A stretch of DNA of 64,000 nucleotides from Streptomyces sp. JHA26 (GTDB lineage: Bacteria > Actinomycetota > Actinomycetes > Streptomycetales > Streptomycetaceae). Positions 43,421 through 51,523 of this stretch are shown one piece after another (position 1 is the first letter of the stretch; each line of letters starts with the position of its first letter). Both the position numbers and the translations under genes were made by a program. The notes beneath the pieces are model-generated. The model saw only the letters and a program-made list of their open reading frames with translations. It did not search any database and was not told the origin of the DNA. The stretch lies in contig NZ_BDJC01000020.1 of NCBI RefSeq assembly GCF_002005565.1, positions 43,081 to 107,080 on the forward strand. The letters run 5' to 3'.

Positions 43421-46300
43421 GTGACGAACCCGACATCCTTCGACAGCATGATCGAAAGGAACAGGCGCCGGGCGGCGCAGGGTTCGGTGAACGCGATGTA
43501 CGACCTGGCCATGGGGCTGTACGACCGCTACCGGCTCCTGGGCGATCCGGCCGACCTGCTGGACGGGATCGCCCAGTTGAGGACCGCCATCGGGTACGTG
43601 CCGGACCACCCGGTCAGGCACGTCCTGCAGGTCGGCCTGTGCTCCTTGCTGCAGGACCACTTCCTGTCCTTCGGCGACGTGTCCGCGTTGCACGAGTCCC
43701 TGGCCGGGTGCGACGCGTCGCTCCCCCTGCTGGACGGGGAGAACCGGTTGGTGGCGGCGATGGTGCGGGGGGAGACGCTGATCCTGCTGGCCGAGCACGG
43801 CCGCGATCCCGCGTACGCGGCGGAGGCCGTCGAGTGGGCGTCACGGCTGCCGCGCGTACCGGCTGCCCGGTACGTGCTGGGCAAGGCCCTGTACATCCAG
43901 TACGAGCTGACCCGGGACCACGCCGTCCTCGTCACCGCGGCCCGCGTGCTGGAGGAGAGCGTCCGCGCGACGCCCGTGGACGACCTGGACCACGCGCTGC
44001 GGCTCAACCAGCTGGGCGACGTGCTGCAGCGGTCCGCGGAACACACCGGCGACGAGTCCGTGCGGGAGAGGGCCGTCCGGTACCTGCGGGAGGCGGTGGC
44101 GCGTACGCCGAGCACCTCTCCCGCACGGTTGTCCCACAAGGTGGACCTCGCCGCCGCGTTGCGGGACCGCGGCAGGAGGACCGGTGACGTCGCCGCGTTG
44201 CGGGAGGGCGTGGCCCTGCTGCGGGAGGTGCTCGAGGCGACCCGGCCGGACGACCACGCGTGGGACAACCGCTGCGAGAACTACCTGATCGCCGTGCAGG
44301 ACCTCGTCGAACAGACCGGCGAGATCGACGTGCTCGACCGGGCCGTGGAGACGGGCCGGTCGGCGCGTGGCGTGGGCGGCGGGCCGGGCATGATCCCTCT
44401 GCTGCTCGGACTGCTGCACCACGAACGGTTCCTGCACACGGGGCTGGAAGGCGACCTGGGGCAGGCGATCGCCGCGTACACCGAGGTCGTCGAGACGGTG
44501 CCGTACGGCGAACGGACCCACGCGGTGGCACTGGGCAACCTGGGCCGGGTCTGGTTCTCCGCGTACGACGCCAACGGCAGCCCCGAGGCGCTGCGCCGGT
44601 CCGTCACGGCGCTGGGCAGCGCGGCCCGGGCGAGTGCTCCCGGTACGACGGAGCGCGCCGAGACCCAGTTCAACCACGGTGGCGCTCTGTACGCCCAGTA
44701 CGAACTCACCCGGGACCCCGGGGTTCTGGCCGCCGCGGGCCGCGCCCTCCGCGAGGCGGCGGAGACCGAGGCGCTGCAGCCCCTGACGCGGGCCAAGGCC
44801 GCACGCCGGTGGGCACGCACCGAGGCCGAGGCGGGACGGTGGGACCGGGCCCGGGACGCCTACGCGGTGGCGGTCGGTCTGCTGCCGTTCGTGGTGCCAC
44901 GACGCCTCGCCCGTGTGGACCAGCAGCGGCTGCTGGCGGAACTCGACGGCCTCGCCGCCGACGCGGCCGCGTGCGCCGTGCAGGCGAACGACCCGGAGAC
45001 GGCGGTACGTCTGCTCGAACTCGGCCGCGGCGTGCTCGGCGGGCAGGTGCTGCAGAGCCGCGGCGATCTGTCCCGCCTGCACGCGGTGGCGCCCGAGCTC
45101 GCGGAACGACTGGGTGCCGCGTTCGACCGGTTGTCCCCGGCCGGGCACCTCGTGGGTGCCGCGGCGGACGAACGGCACGACCTGGACATCCGGTTGCGGC
45201 ACCTGCTCGACGAAGCACGGGCGCTGCCGGGGTTCGCGGACTTCCTCGCCCCGCCGGACCTCGACGAGCTGCTGGAAACCGCCGCGGACGGGCCGGTGGT
45301 GCTGATCAACGTGAGCGGGTACCGCAGTGACGCGTTGGTCATCCGCCCGTCCGGGGTCACCGTGGTCGAACTGCCGGGCGTGACGCCGGACTCCGTGGCG
45401 GACCGGGCCGCCGCCTTCGGCACCGCGCTGGCCGCGTCGGCCCGGCCGGGCGCGGGCGAGACCGGTGCCCAGACCACCGCGGCGGAGGTGCTCGGGTGGC
45501 TGTGGGACTTCGTCACCGAACCCGTGCTGAGGCGACTCGGGTACACCTCCCGGCCGGCGGACGCCTGGCCGCGGGTCTGGTGGTCGCCGGTGGGGCGGCT
45601 GGCGCTGCTCCCGATCCACGCGGCCGGCCGCTTCCCCGACGGCGCGTCCGTCCTCGACCGGGTGATGTCGTCGTACACGCCGACGGTGCGGGCGTTGCGG
45701 CACGCCAGGGCGCGGCACACGCGAGCGGACGACGACCTGGTGGTCGTGGCGGTGGAGGACGCGCGGGGAGCGCGACCCCTGCGCGGTGTGGGCCGGGAGG
45801 CGAGCAGGATCGCGGCACTGACCCGGGCCACGCGGCTGGACGGCGCGCAGGCGACGGCCGACGCGGTCCGCGCCGCACTGACGTCCCACACGTCGGCGCA
45901 CTTCGCCTGTCACGCGGCGAGCGACCCCGACGATCCGTCGGCCGGGCACCTGCTGCTGCACGACGGGCCGCTCTCGGTGCTGGACGTGTCCGCGCTCGAC
46001 CTGACCGGTGTCCGGCTCGCGGTGCTGTCGGCGTGCGAGACGTCCCTGGGCGCCCACCGGGTCCCGGACGAGAGCCTGCACCTGGTGTCGGCGTTCCAGC
46101 TCGCCGGCTACCCGCAGGTCGTCGGCACGCTGTGGCAGGTCAACGACCTCGTCGCCCGGACGGTCGCCGTCGACCTGCACGAGGGCGTCTCGGCGGGCGA
46201 GGACGTCGCGACGGCGCTGCACCACGCGGTACACCGCTGCCGCGAGCGTTTCGACAAGACCCCGACACTGTGGGCCGCGTATCTCCACTCCGGCCGGTGA
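43421..46300 (+). CDS. CHAT-domain caspase-like protease with TPR region
   Basis: 959 residues from the GTG at 43421 with GAGGA ten bases upstream; an upstream in-frame extension runs antisense over the divergent operon. Residues ~20-560 are helical TPR-like repeats (ALGNLGRVWFSAYDANGSPE and similar). The C-terminal ~350 residues are a CHAT domain with the catalytic dyad: His in AHFACHAAS (about 827-833) and Cys in VLSACETS (about 868-875), plus the VVGTLWQVND segment of the family. CHAT proteases are caspase relatives, and TPR-CHAT proteins act as activated proteases in some phage-defence systems. Divergent from three small genes and followed by another TPR gene. Confidence 0.88.
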   Translation: MTNPTSFDSMIERNRRRAAQGSVNAMYDLAMGLYDRYRLLGDPADLLDGIAQLRTAIGYVPDHPVRHVLQVGLCSLLQDHFLSFGDVSALHESLAGCDASLPLLDGENRLVAAMVRGETLILLAEHGRDPAYAAEAVEWASRLPRVPAARYVLGKALYIQYELTRDHAVLVTAARVLEESVRATPVDDLDHALRLNQLGDVLQRSAEHTGDESVRERAVRYLREAVARTPSTSPARLSHKVDLAAALRDRGRRTGDVAALREGVALLREVLEATRPDDHAWDNRCENYLIAVQDLVEQTGEIDVLDRAVETGRSARGVGGGPGMIPLLLGLLHHERFLHTGLEGDLGQAIAAYTEVVETVPYGERTHAVALGNLGRVWFSAYDANGSPEALRRSVTALGSAARASAPGTTERAETQFNHGGALYAQYELTRDPGVLAAAGRALREAAETEALQPLTRAKAARRWARTEAEAGRWDRARDAYAVAVGLLPFVVPRRLARVDQQRLLAELDGLAADAAACAVQANDPETAVRLLELGRGVLGGQVLQSRGDLSRLHAVAPELAERLGAAFDRLSPAGHLVGAAADERHDLDIRLRHLLDEARALPGFADFLAPPDLDELLETAADGPVVLINVSGYRSDALVIRPSGVTVVELPGVTPDSVADRAAAFGTALAASARPGAGETGAQTTAAEVLGWLWDFVTEPVLRRLGYTSRPADAWPRVWWSPVGRLALLPIHAAGRFPDGASVLDRVMSSYTPTVRALRHARARHTRADDDLVVVAVEDARGARPLRGVGREASRIAALTRATRLDGAQATADAVRAALTSHTSAHFACHAASDPDDPSAGHLLLHDGPLSVLDVSALDLTGVRLAVLSACETSLGAHRVPDESLHLVSAFQLAGYPQVVGTLWQVNDLVARTVAVDLHEGVSAGEDVATALHHAVHRCRERFDKTPTLWAAYLHSGR

Positions 46301-46345
46301 CCGGCGACGTGCCCGCGGCGGGATGTGACCGAGACAGGGAGGGAC

Positions 46346-47443
46346 ATGCCGTTCTGGAGGAAGAAGCCGAAGACCACCGACCATTACGTCGGGGACTTCG
46401 GCAGCGTCGAGGTCGATGTGACCGAGCGGCGGGGCGAGCCGCCCCTGGTCGAGATCAAGCTGTCCGTGACGGAGGAGTACGCCCGCGGGCTCGACTTCCA
46501 GCAGAAACGCGAGGAACTCGGCCTGCACCACCCGGAGACGCTGCACGCCCTGCACGTGTACGCGGTCACGCTGGGGGAGGAACCCGGCAGACAGGACGAG
46601 GCCGTCGCCCTGCTGGAGTGGCTGGCCGCCGCCCGCGCGGACGACCAGGAGAACAGACTGCTGACGTTGAACGACCTGACCAGGATCCTGCAGGACGGCG
46701 GCAACCCCGCCCGCGCCGAGGAGTGGTTGCGCGAGGCCCTGGCGGGCTGGGAGCGACTGCGCGGCCAGGACGACGAACAGACGCTGCAGATCGCGTCCAA
46801 CCTGGCGAAAGTCCTGCTCGACCTCGGCCGCAGGGAGGAGGCGGAAGGGCTGATGCGGGACACGGTCTTCCGCCGTACCCGCGCGTTCGGCGCAGCCCAT
46901 CCGGACACCTTGAGCAGCAGGAACACCCTGGCGGGAACGTTGCGCGGGTCACCCGCCCGGCTCGCCGAGGCGGAAGGCATGTACCGGGCGATGCTGGCCG
47001 ACATCGACGGCACGACCGACATGAGCCTGACCGTGCAGCACAACCTGGCCGCCGTACTCACCCACCAGGGCAAGCACGCCGAGGCACTCGAGATGTACGG
47101 TCACCTGGTCGACGCCCGCTCGCAGCGACAGGGCGACGACCACCGGAGCACATGGCGGGCCAGGCGCAACTACGCCTCCGTGCTCACCAGGCTCGGCCGC
47201 CTCGCCGAGGCCGAGCAGCGGCTCACCGAAGCCCTCGAGGGCTGCCGACGGGTCTTCGGGCCGCGGCACTCCACGACCCTCGGCGTGCAGGTCGACCTGG
47301 CGGCGACGAAGGCCAACCAGGGCCGCGCACAGGAGGCGGTTCCCTTGCTGCGGGACGCGATCGACGGCTACCGGAGCACACACGGGCCGGACCACCCGCG
47401 CGTCCGCGAACTCACGAACATCCTGGTGCAGTTGGGAGGGTGA
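46346..47443 (+). CDS. TPR-repeat protein downstream of the CHAT protease
   Basis: 365 residues, ATG at 46346 with GGGAGG just upstream; a GTG at 46325 is an alternative without a ribosome site. MPFWRKKPK opens the protein, then a short beta region (VEVDVTERRGEPPLVEIKLS), then tandem tetratricopeptide repeats of the kinesin-light-chain type (TLHALHVYAVTLGEEPGRQD, NNLAxVL-like units, HPDTLSSRNTLAGTL). Starts 45 bp after the CHAT stop, same strand. Probable scaffold or sensor partner of the protease. Confidence 0.85.
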   Translation: MPFWRKKPKTTDHYVGDFGSVEVDVTERRGEPPLVEIKLSVTEEYARGLDFQQKREELGLHHPETLHALHVYAVTLGEEPGRQDEAVALLEWLAAARADDQENRLLTLNDLTRILQDGGNPARAEEWLREALAGWERLRGQDDEQTLQIASNLAKVLLDLGRREEAEGLMRDTVFRRTRAFGAAHPDTLSSRNTLAGTLRGSPARLAEAEGMYRAMLADIDGTTDMSLTVQHNLAAVLTHQGKHAEALEMYGHLVDARSQRQGDDHRSTWRARRNYASVLTRLGRLAEAEQRLTEALEGCRRVFGPRHSTTLGVQVDLAATKANQGRAQEAVPLLRDAIDGYRSTHGPDHPRVRELTNILVQLGG

Positions 47444-47499
47444 CCGCTCCCTCGCCGCGGTAGCGCCCCGATCGTGCCGGTCATGACCCACCAGGCTTG

Positions 47500-47516
47500 T
47501 TGCATATGATGTGCAA
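47500..47516. promoter_or_regulatory. Nur-like palindrome over the start of the acetyltransferase gene
   Basis: TTGCAT-ATGAT-GTGCAA matches the TTGC-(N9)-GCAA form reported for the Streptomyces nickel regulator Nur (6-5-6 architecture). It contains TATGAT (47505-47510), which would act as a -10 box with transcription starting at or near the GTG at 47517, that is a leaderless mRNA. No good -35 is visible. Confidence 0.35.
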
Positions 47517-48056
47517 GTGCGCACCACCGACTACACCATCCGGCCCGCCACCCCCGCCGACCTCGACGCCGCCCGGGCCGTCATGCTCGACACCGTCTAC
47601 CGCGACTTCGGCACCGGGTACGTGCCCCGCTGGCACCGGGACGTCATCGACCCGGCCGGCGCGTACCTGACGCCCGCCCGGCACACCCTCCTCGTCGCCG
47701 TGGACGGGCGGGACGGCGAGGTCGTCGCCACCGGGGCCCTGGACTCCCGCGGTCCCGCGCACCCGCCGAACCCCCGCCACGTCGCCGAGCGTTATCCCTC
47801 CGGCGTCACCGCGCAGCTGCGTCGCGTGTACGTGCGGCCCGAGCACCGTCGGCGCGGGCTGGCGCGGCGGCTCGTCGACGAGTTGCTGGCCTTCGCCGCC
47901 GCCGACGGCGGGTACCGGGCCGTGTACCTGCACACCGACCCGTCCGTCACCGGGGCGGAGCCGTTCTGGCGGTCGCTCGCCAAGGTCGTGCACGACGAGC
48001 GGGAGGACGCCGGGGGCGGGCAGAACGTCGTGCACTTCGACGTGCCCCTGCCGTAG
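47517..48056 (+). CDS. GNAT-family N-acetyltransferase
   Basis: 179 residues from the GTG at 47517; the GTG at 47511 lies inside the palindrome and is the alternative. No ribosome site is present for either, in line with leaderless translation. GNAT motifs: YTIRPATPADLDAARAVM at the start, QLRRVYVRPEHRRRGLARRL (motif A, acetyl-CoA pyrophosphate loop) in the middle and GYRAVYLHTDPSVTGAEPFW near the end. Substrate unknown. It precedes the Zur-box operon by 138 bp on the same strand. Confidence 0.85.
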   Translation: MRTTDYTIRPATPADLDAARAVMLDTVYRDFGTGYVPRWHRDVIDPAGAYLTPARHTLLVAVDGRDGEVVATGALDSRGPAHPPNPRHVAERYPSGVTAQLRRVYVRPEHRRRGLARRLVDELLAFAAADGGYRAVYLHTDPSVTGAEPFWRSLAKVVHDEREDAGGGQNVVHFDVPLP

Positions 48057-48121
48057 CTCTGCCGCAGCCCAGTCGTAGCCCTGCCGTAGCCCTGTCGCGA
48101 GGGCGGCGCCCGGAGGTTTCA

Positions 48122-48144
48122 TGGAAATCATTTTCATGTAGAGT
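48122..48144 (+). promoter_or_regulatory. Zur box and -10 of the metal-transport operon
   Basis: TGGAAAT-C-ATTTTCA (48122-48136) is a near-perfect 7-1-7 palindrome matching the actinobacterial Zur consensus (TGAAAAT-N-ATTTTCA) in 14 of 15 positions. It is followed at once by TAGAGT (48139-48144), a good Streptomyces -10. Zur bound with zinc would cover the -35/-10 interval and repress. About 50 nt separate the predicted start site from the ATG at 48195. Confidence 0.75.
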
Positions 48145-48194
48145 TTCCCCGCGTCGTCCCGACCACCTCCTCCACCCCGACCGATCCGAGGACC

Positions 48195-49697
48195 ATGCGC
48201 TCCCATCGCCGCTCCCGGCTGCTCGCCCCCTTCCTGCTGCTCCCGCTGACGGCCGGCTGTTTCGCGTCCGGCGGCGACGACCAGGCCAAGGGCGGTGACG
48301 GCGACGGCGGTTACCGGCTCCGGGTCGGTCTCGCCTTCCCGCCCGCCGAGAACCTGTCGCCCTACGGCGCCGACGCCACCCTCCTCAGCCGGCTCGGCGT
48401 CACCGAGGGCCTCACCGCGCTGGACGCCAACGGGTCCGCCGCCCCCGCGCTCGCCGAGTCCTGGCGCAGGGACGGGGACAGGGCGTGGGAGTTCACCCTC
48501 CGCGACGCCACCTTCCAGGACGGCACCGAGGTCACCCCCGCCGCCGTGGCCGGCTCCCTCGCCCGCGCCACCGCCGCCGAGCCCGCGCCCGCCGCCCTCG
48601 CCGGCGTCACCCTCACCGCGAAGGCCGACGGCGACCGGACCCTCAGGATCACCACCGCCGCGCCCGACCCCGTCCTCCCGCTGCGGCTGTCCAGCCCGAG
48701 CCTCGCCGTCCTCTCCGCGAAGGCCTACGAGAAGACCGGCCGCGTCGACCCGGTCGGCACCGCCACCGGGCCCTTCGAGATCACGAAGGTGAACGGCGCC
48801 ACCTCCGCCTCCCTCGACCGCTTCGACGACTACTGGGGCGGACGCGCCCAGGCCTCCGGGATCGACGCCCGTTTCATCGCCGACGGCACCGCCCGCGCCA
48901 ACGCCCTGCGCACCGGCGAACTGGACATCGCCGAGGCCGTTCCCGTCTCCCAGGCCGCGTCGCTCGACGAGAAGAGCCGGCGCGACACCGCCACCACCCG
49001 GACCACCAGCCTCCTGCTCAACGCCTCCACCGGTCCCTTCAAGGACCCGGCGCTGCGGGCCGCCGCCCGCGGTGCGCTCGACACCTCCGTCTTCGCCAAG
49101 GACGTCTACGAGGGCTACGGCGACCCCGGCGCAGGCGTCTACGGGCCCGCCGTCACCTGGGCGGAAGGGAAGCGGACCGCGCCCGTCGGGCGGGCGGTGG
49201 CCGGAAAGGCCGACGGCGACACCATCACCCTCGCCACCTACGACAACCGGCCCGAACTGCCCGAGGTCGCCCAGGTCGTCAAGCAGCAACTGGAGAAGGC
49301 CGGGTTCACCGTCAAGCTCACCGTGCGCGAGTACTCGCGGCTCGAAGGCGACGCCCTCGACGGGAAGTTCGACGCCTTCGTGCTCGCCCGGAACACGTTC
49401 CTCGACACCGGCGACCCCGTCGCAGTCCTCGCCAGCGACTACACCTGCGACGGCGGCTTCAACATCGCCCAACTGTGCGACAAGGACGTCGACCGCGCCG
49501 TCGCCGCCGCCGAGAAGACCGCCGACAGCGCGAAGCGACAGGACGCCGCCATGGCCGCCGAGGCCCGCATCCTCGGCAGCGACACCGTCGTACCGCTCGT
49601 GCACCAGCGCATCATCACCGGCGTCGCCGACTCCGTGCGGGGCGTGATCCTCGACCCGTACGAGCGCACCCTCGTCGGCACCGGCACCCGGCGCTGA
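48195..49697 (+). CDS. ABC transporter substrate-binding lipoprotein (SBP family 5, NikA/CntA-like)
   Basis: 500 residues, ATG at 48195 after GAGGA. Signal peptide with lipobox LTAGC, Cys at position 22, so anchored outside the membrane. The mature protein follows the SBP_bac_5 pattern: LSPYGADATLLSRLGVTEGL, AESWRRDGDRAWEFTLRDAT, FQDGTEVTPAAVAGSLARA, FDDYWGG and a C-terminal LVHQRIITGV segment. Family members bind peptides, nickel or metal-metallophore complexes. A Zur box upstream makes zinc or a zincophore complex the likeliest ligand. First gene of a three-gene operon. Confidence 0.85.
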   Translation: MRSHRRSRLLAPFLLLPLTAGCFASGGDDQAKGGDGDGGYRLRVGLAFPPAENLSPYGADATLLSRLGVTEGLTALDANGSAAPALAESWRRDGDRAWEFTLRDATFQDGTEVTPAAVAGSLARATAAEPAPAALAGVTLTAKADGDRTLRITTAAPDPVLPLRLSSPSLAVLSAKAYEKTGRVDPVGTATGPFEITKVNGATSASLDRFDDYWGGRAQASGIDARFIADGTARANALRTGELDIAEAVPVSQAASLDEKSRRDTATTRTTSLLLNASTGPFKDPALRAAARGALDTSVFAKDVYEGYGDPGAGVYGPAVTWAEGKRTAPVGRAVAGKADGDTITLATYDNRPELPEVAQVVKQQLEKAGFTVKLTVREYSRLEGDALDGKFDAFVLARNTFLDTGDPVAVLASDYTCDGGFNIAQLCDKDVDRAVAAAEKTADSAKRQDAAMAAEARILGSDTVVPLVHQRIITGVADSVRGVILDPYERTLVGTGTRR

Positions 49698-49699
49698 CC

Positions 49700-51523
49700 G
49701 TGCGGCAGCGGGTGGCCACTCCGGCGTGGCGGTTCCTGCTCGCGGGTGGACTGGTGTGCGGCATCGGGCTGTTGCCCTGGCTCACCCGCACCGACCCGGC
49801 GTACACCGTCCTCAAGGCACGGTCCGCCGAACGCGAACCCACCCCCGAGGTGCTCGCCGACATCCGGCGGCAACTCGGCATCGACGGCGGGCCCCTGCAC
49901 GTCCTCACCGGCTGGCTCGGCGGACTCCTGCGCGGGGACGCCGGGCGGTCGTGGATCTCCGGGAGCGAGGTGCTGCCCGGCCTGCTCCAGGCCCTCGGCG
50001 CCTCGCTCCTGCTCATGGGCGTCGCGCTGCTCGTCGCCGCCCTCACCGCGGCGGCGGTCTGCACGCGCACCCTGCGGCTGGGCGCCCGGCGGCAGCTCGA
50101 CGAGCGGCGTCGTGGCGGCAGCGGGTCCGCCGTACTCGCCGCACTGCCCGAGTTCCTCGTCGCCTCCGTGCTCGCCACCGTCGTCGGGGTGCAGCTCGGG
50201 TGGCTGCCCGCGCTGGGGTGGTACGGGCCCCAGTGGACCGTGCTGCCCGCGCTCGCCCTCGGGCTGCCCGCCGGGGCCGTCCTGGGGCGGCTGCTCGACG
50301 ACCTGCTGCCCGGCGCCTTCGGTGAGCCCTGGGCGCTGGCCGCCGCGGCCCGCGGACTGACCGGGCGGTCCATCGCCCGCCAGGCCGTACGGCGGTGTGT
50401 GCCCGCGCTGCTGCCCAACCTCGGGCTGTTCGTCGTGGGGCTGACCGGCGGGGCCGTCGCCGTCGAGCAGGTCTTCGACATCCCCGGGCTGGGGCGCAGC
50501 ACCCTCCAGGCCGCCCTCGCGCAGGACCTCCCCGTCCTCCAGGCCGGCACCCTCGCCCTCGTCCTGCTCGCCGCGCTCGCCACCGGCGCCACCCGTCTCG
50601 CCGCCCGGCTGCTCACCGGGCCCGCGGTACGCGACGGCGCCCTGTCCTCGCTGCACCGACCCACCCCGCCCGCCGGCGGACTGCTCCCGCTCCTCCACGG
50701 CGCCCTCCTGCTCGCCGTCGTCGGCTTCGGGCTGGCCCGCGATCCGCTCGCCCTCGACACGGGGCAACGGCTGCGGGCGCCCTCCCTCGACCATCCCTTC
50801 GGCACCGACGCCCTCGGGCGTGACCTGCTCGCCCGCGTCGGCCACGGGGCGCTGGACACGCTGCTCCTCGCCGCCGCCATCAGCGCCGCCTCCCTGCTCG
50901 TGGGCGTACTGCTCGGTCTCGTGCCCCGCGTCTCCGGGCCGCTCGTCGACACCGTCAACGCCGTACCGCCGGTGCTCGTCGCGCTGCTCGTCACCGCCGT
51001 CGCCGGGAGCGGAACGGCCACCCCCGCGCTCGCCGTGGGCGCCCTCGCCTGGGCGCCGCTCGCCGCGCACACCTCCTCCCTGCTGCGGCAGGAACGGGCC
51101 ACGCTGCACATCACCGCCACCAAGGGGCTGGGCGCGGGGCGCATCCATCTGCTGCGCTACGAGTTGCTGCCCGCCGTGCTGCCGCCGGTCCTGCGGCACA
51201 CCCTGCTGCGGCTGCCCGGCGTCGCCCTCGCGCTCGCCTCGCTCGGCTTCCTCGGCCTCGGCGCCCAGCCGCCGTCCCCCGAGTGGGGGTTGCTCCTCGC
51301 CGAGAACCAGCCCTACGCCGAACGCGCCCCCTGGGCCGTCCTCGCACCCGCCGCCGTACTCGCCCTGCTCGGCGCGCTCGCGGTCACCGCGGCGGGCGGA
51401 CTGCGCCGGCCGTCGCTGCCGTTCCGGCGACGGCCCACCCGGGTCGGGGACGGGGCCGACACGGCCGACGGTGGCGGGCGGCGGTCCGTCGCGGGGGCGG
51501 AGAAGGAACGTGTGCTGACATGA
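49700..51523 (+). CDS. Fused ABC permease pair (NikB-NikC/DppB-DppC type in one chain)
   Basis: 607 residues from a GTG two bases after the lipoprotein gene. The N-terminal half is a DppB/NikB-like permease (IRRQLGIDGG, EQVFDIPGLGRSTLQAALAQ with the conserved IPGLG). From about residue 320 a second permease of DppC/NikC type begins, with HPFGTDALGRDLLARV and the EAA-like loop ITATKGLGAGRIHLLRYELL. Normally these are two genes. The fusion is one uninterrupted frame. The stop overlaps the MFS start. Both EAA-type loops imply contact with an ATPase, which is not encoded nearby. Confidence 0.83.
   Translation: MRQRVATPAWRFLLAGGLVCGIGLLPWLTRTDPAYTVLKARSAEREPTPEVLADIRRQLGIDGGPLHVLTGWLGGLLRGDAGRSWISGSEVLPGLLQALGASLLLMGVALLVAALTAAAVCTRTLRLGARRQLDERRRGGSGSAVLAALPEFLVASVLATVVGVQLGWLPALGWYGPQWTVLPALALGLPAGAVLGRLLDDLLPGAFGEPWALAAAARGLTGRSIARQAVRRCVPALLPNLGLFVVGLTGGAVAVEQVFDIPGLGRSTLQAALAQDLPVLQAGTLALVLLAALATGATRLAARLLTGPAVRDGALSSLHRPTPPAGGLLPLLHGALLLAVVGFGLARDPLALDTGQRLRAPSLDHPFGTDALGRDLLARVGHGALDTLLLAAAISAASLLVGVLLGLVPRVSGPLVDTVNAVPPVLVALLVTAVAGSGTATPALAVGALAWAPLAAHTSSLLRQERATLHITATKGLGAGRIHLLRYELLPAVLPPVLRHTLLRLPGVALALASLGFLGLGAQPPSPEWGLLLAENQPYAERAPWAVLAPAAVLALLGALAVTAAGGLRRPSLPFRRRPTRVGDGADTADGGGRRSVAGAEKERVLT

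Noticed and set aside
43841..46900. Minus-strand 1019-codon frame opposite CHAT and TPR genes
   Set aside because: Arg/Gln/His-rich shadow; CHAT catalytic motifs are on the plus strand.
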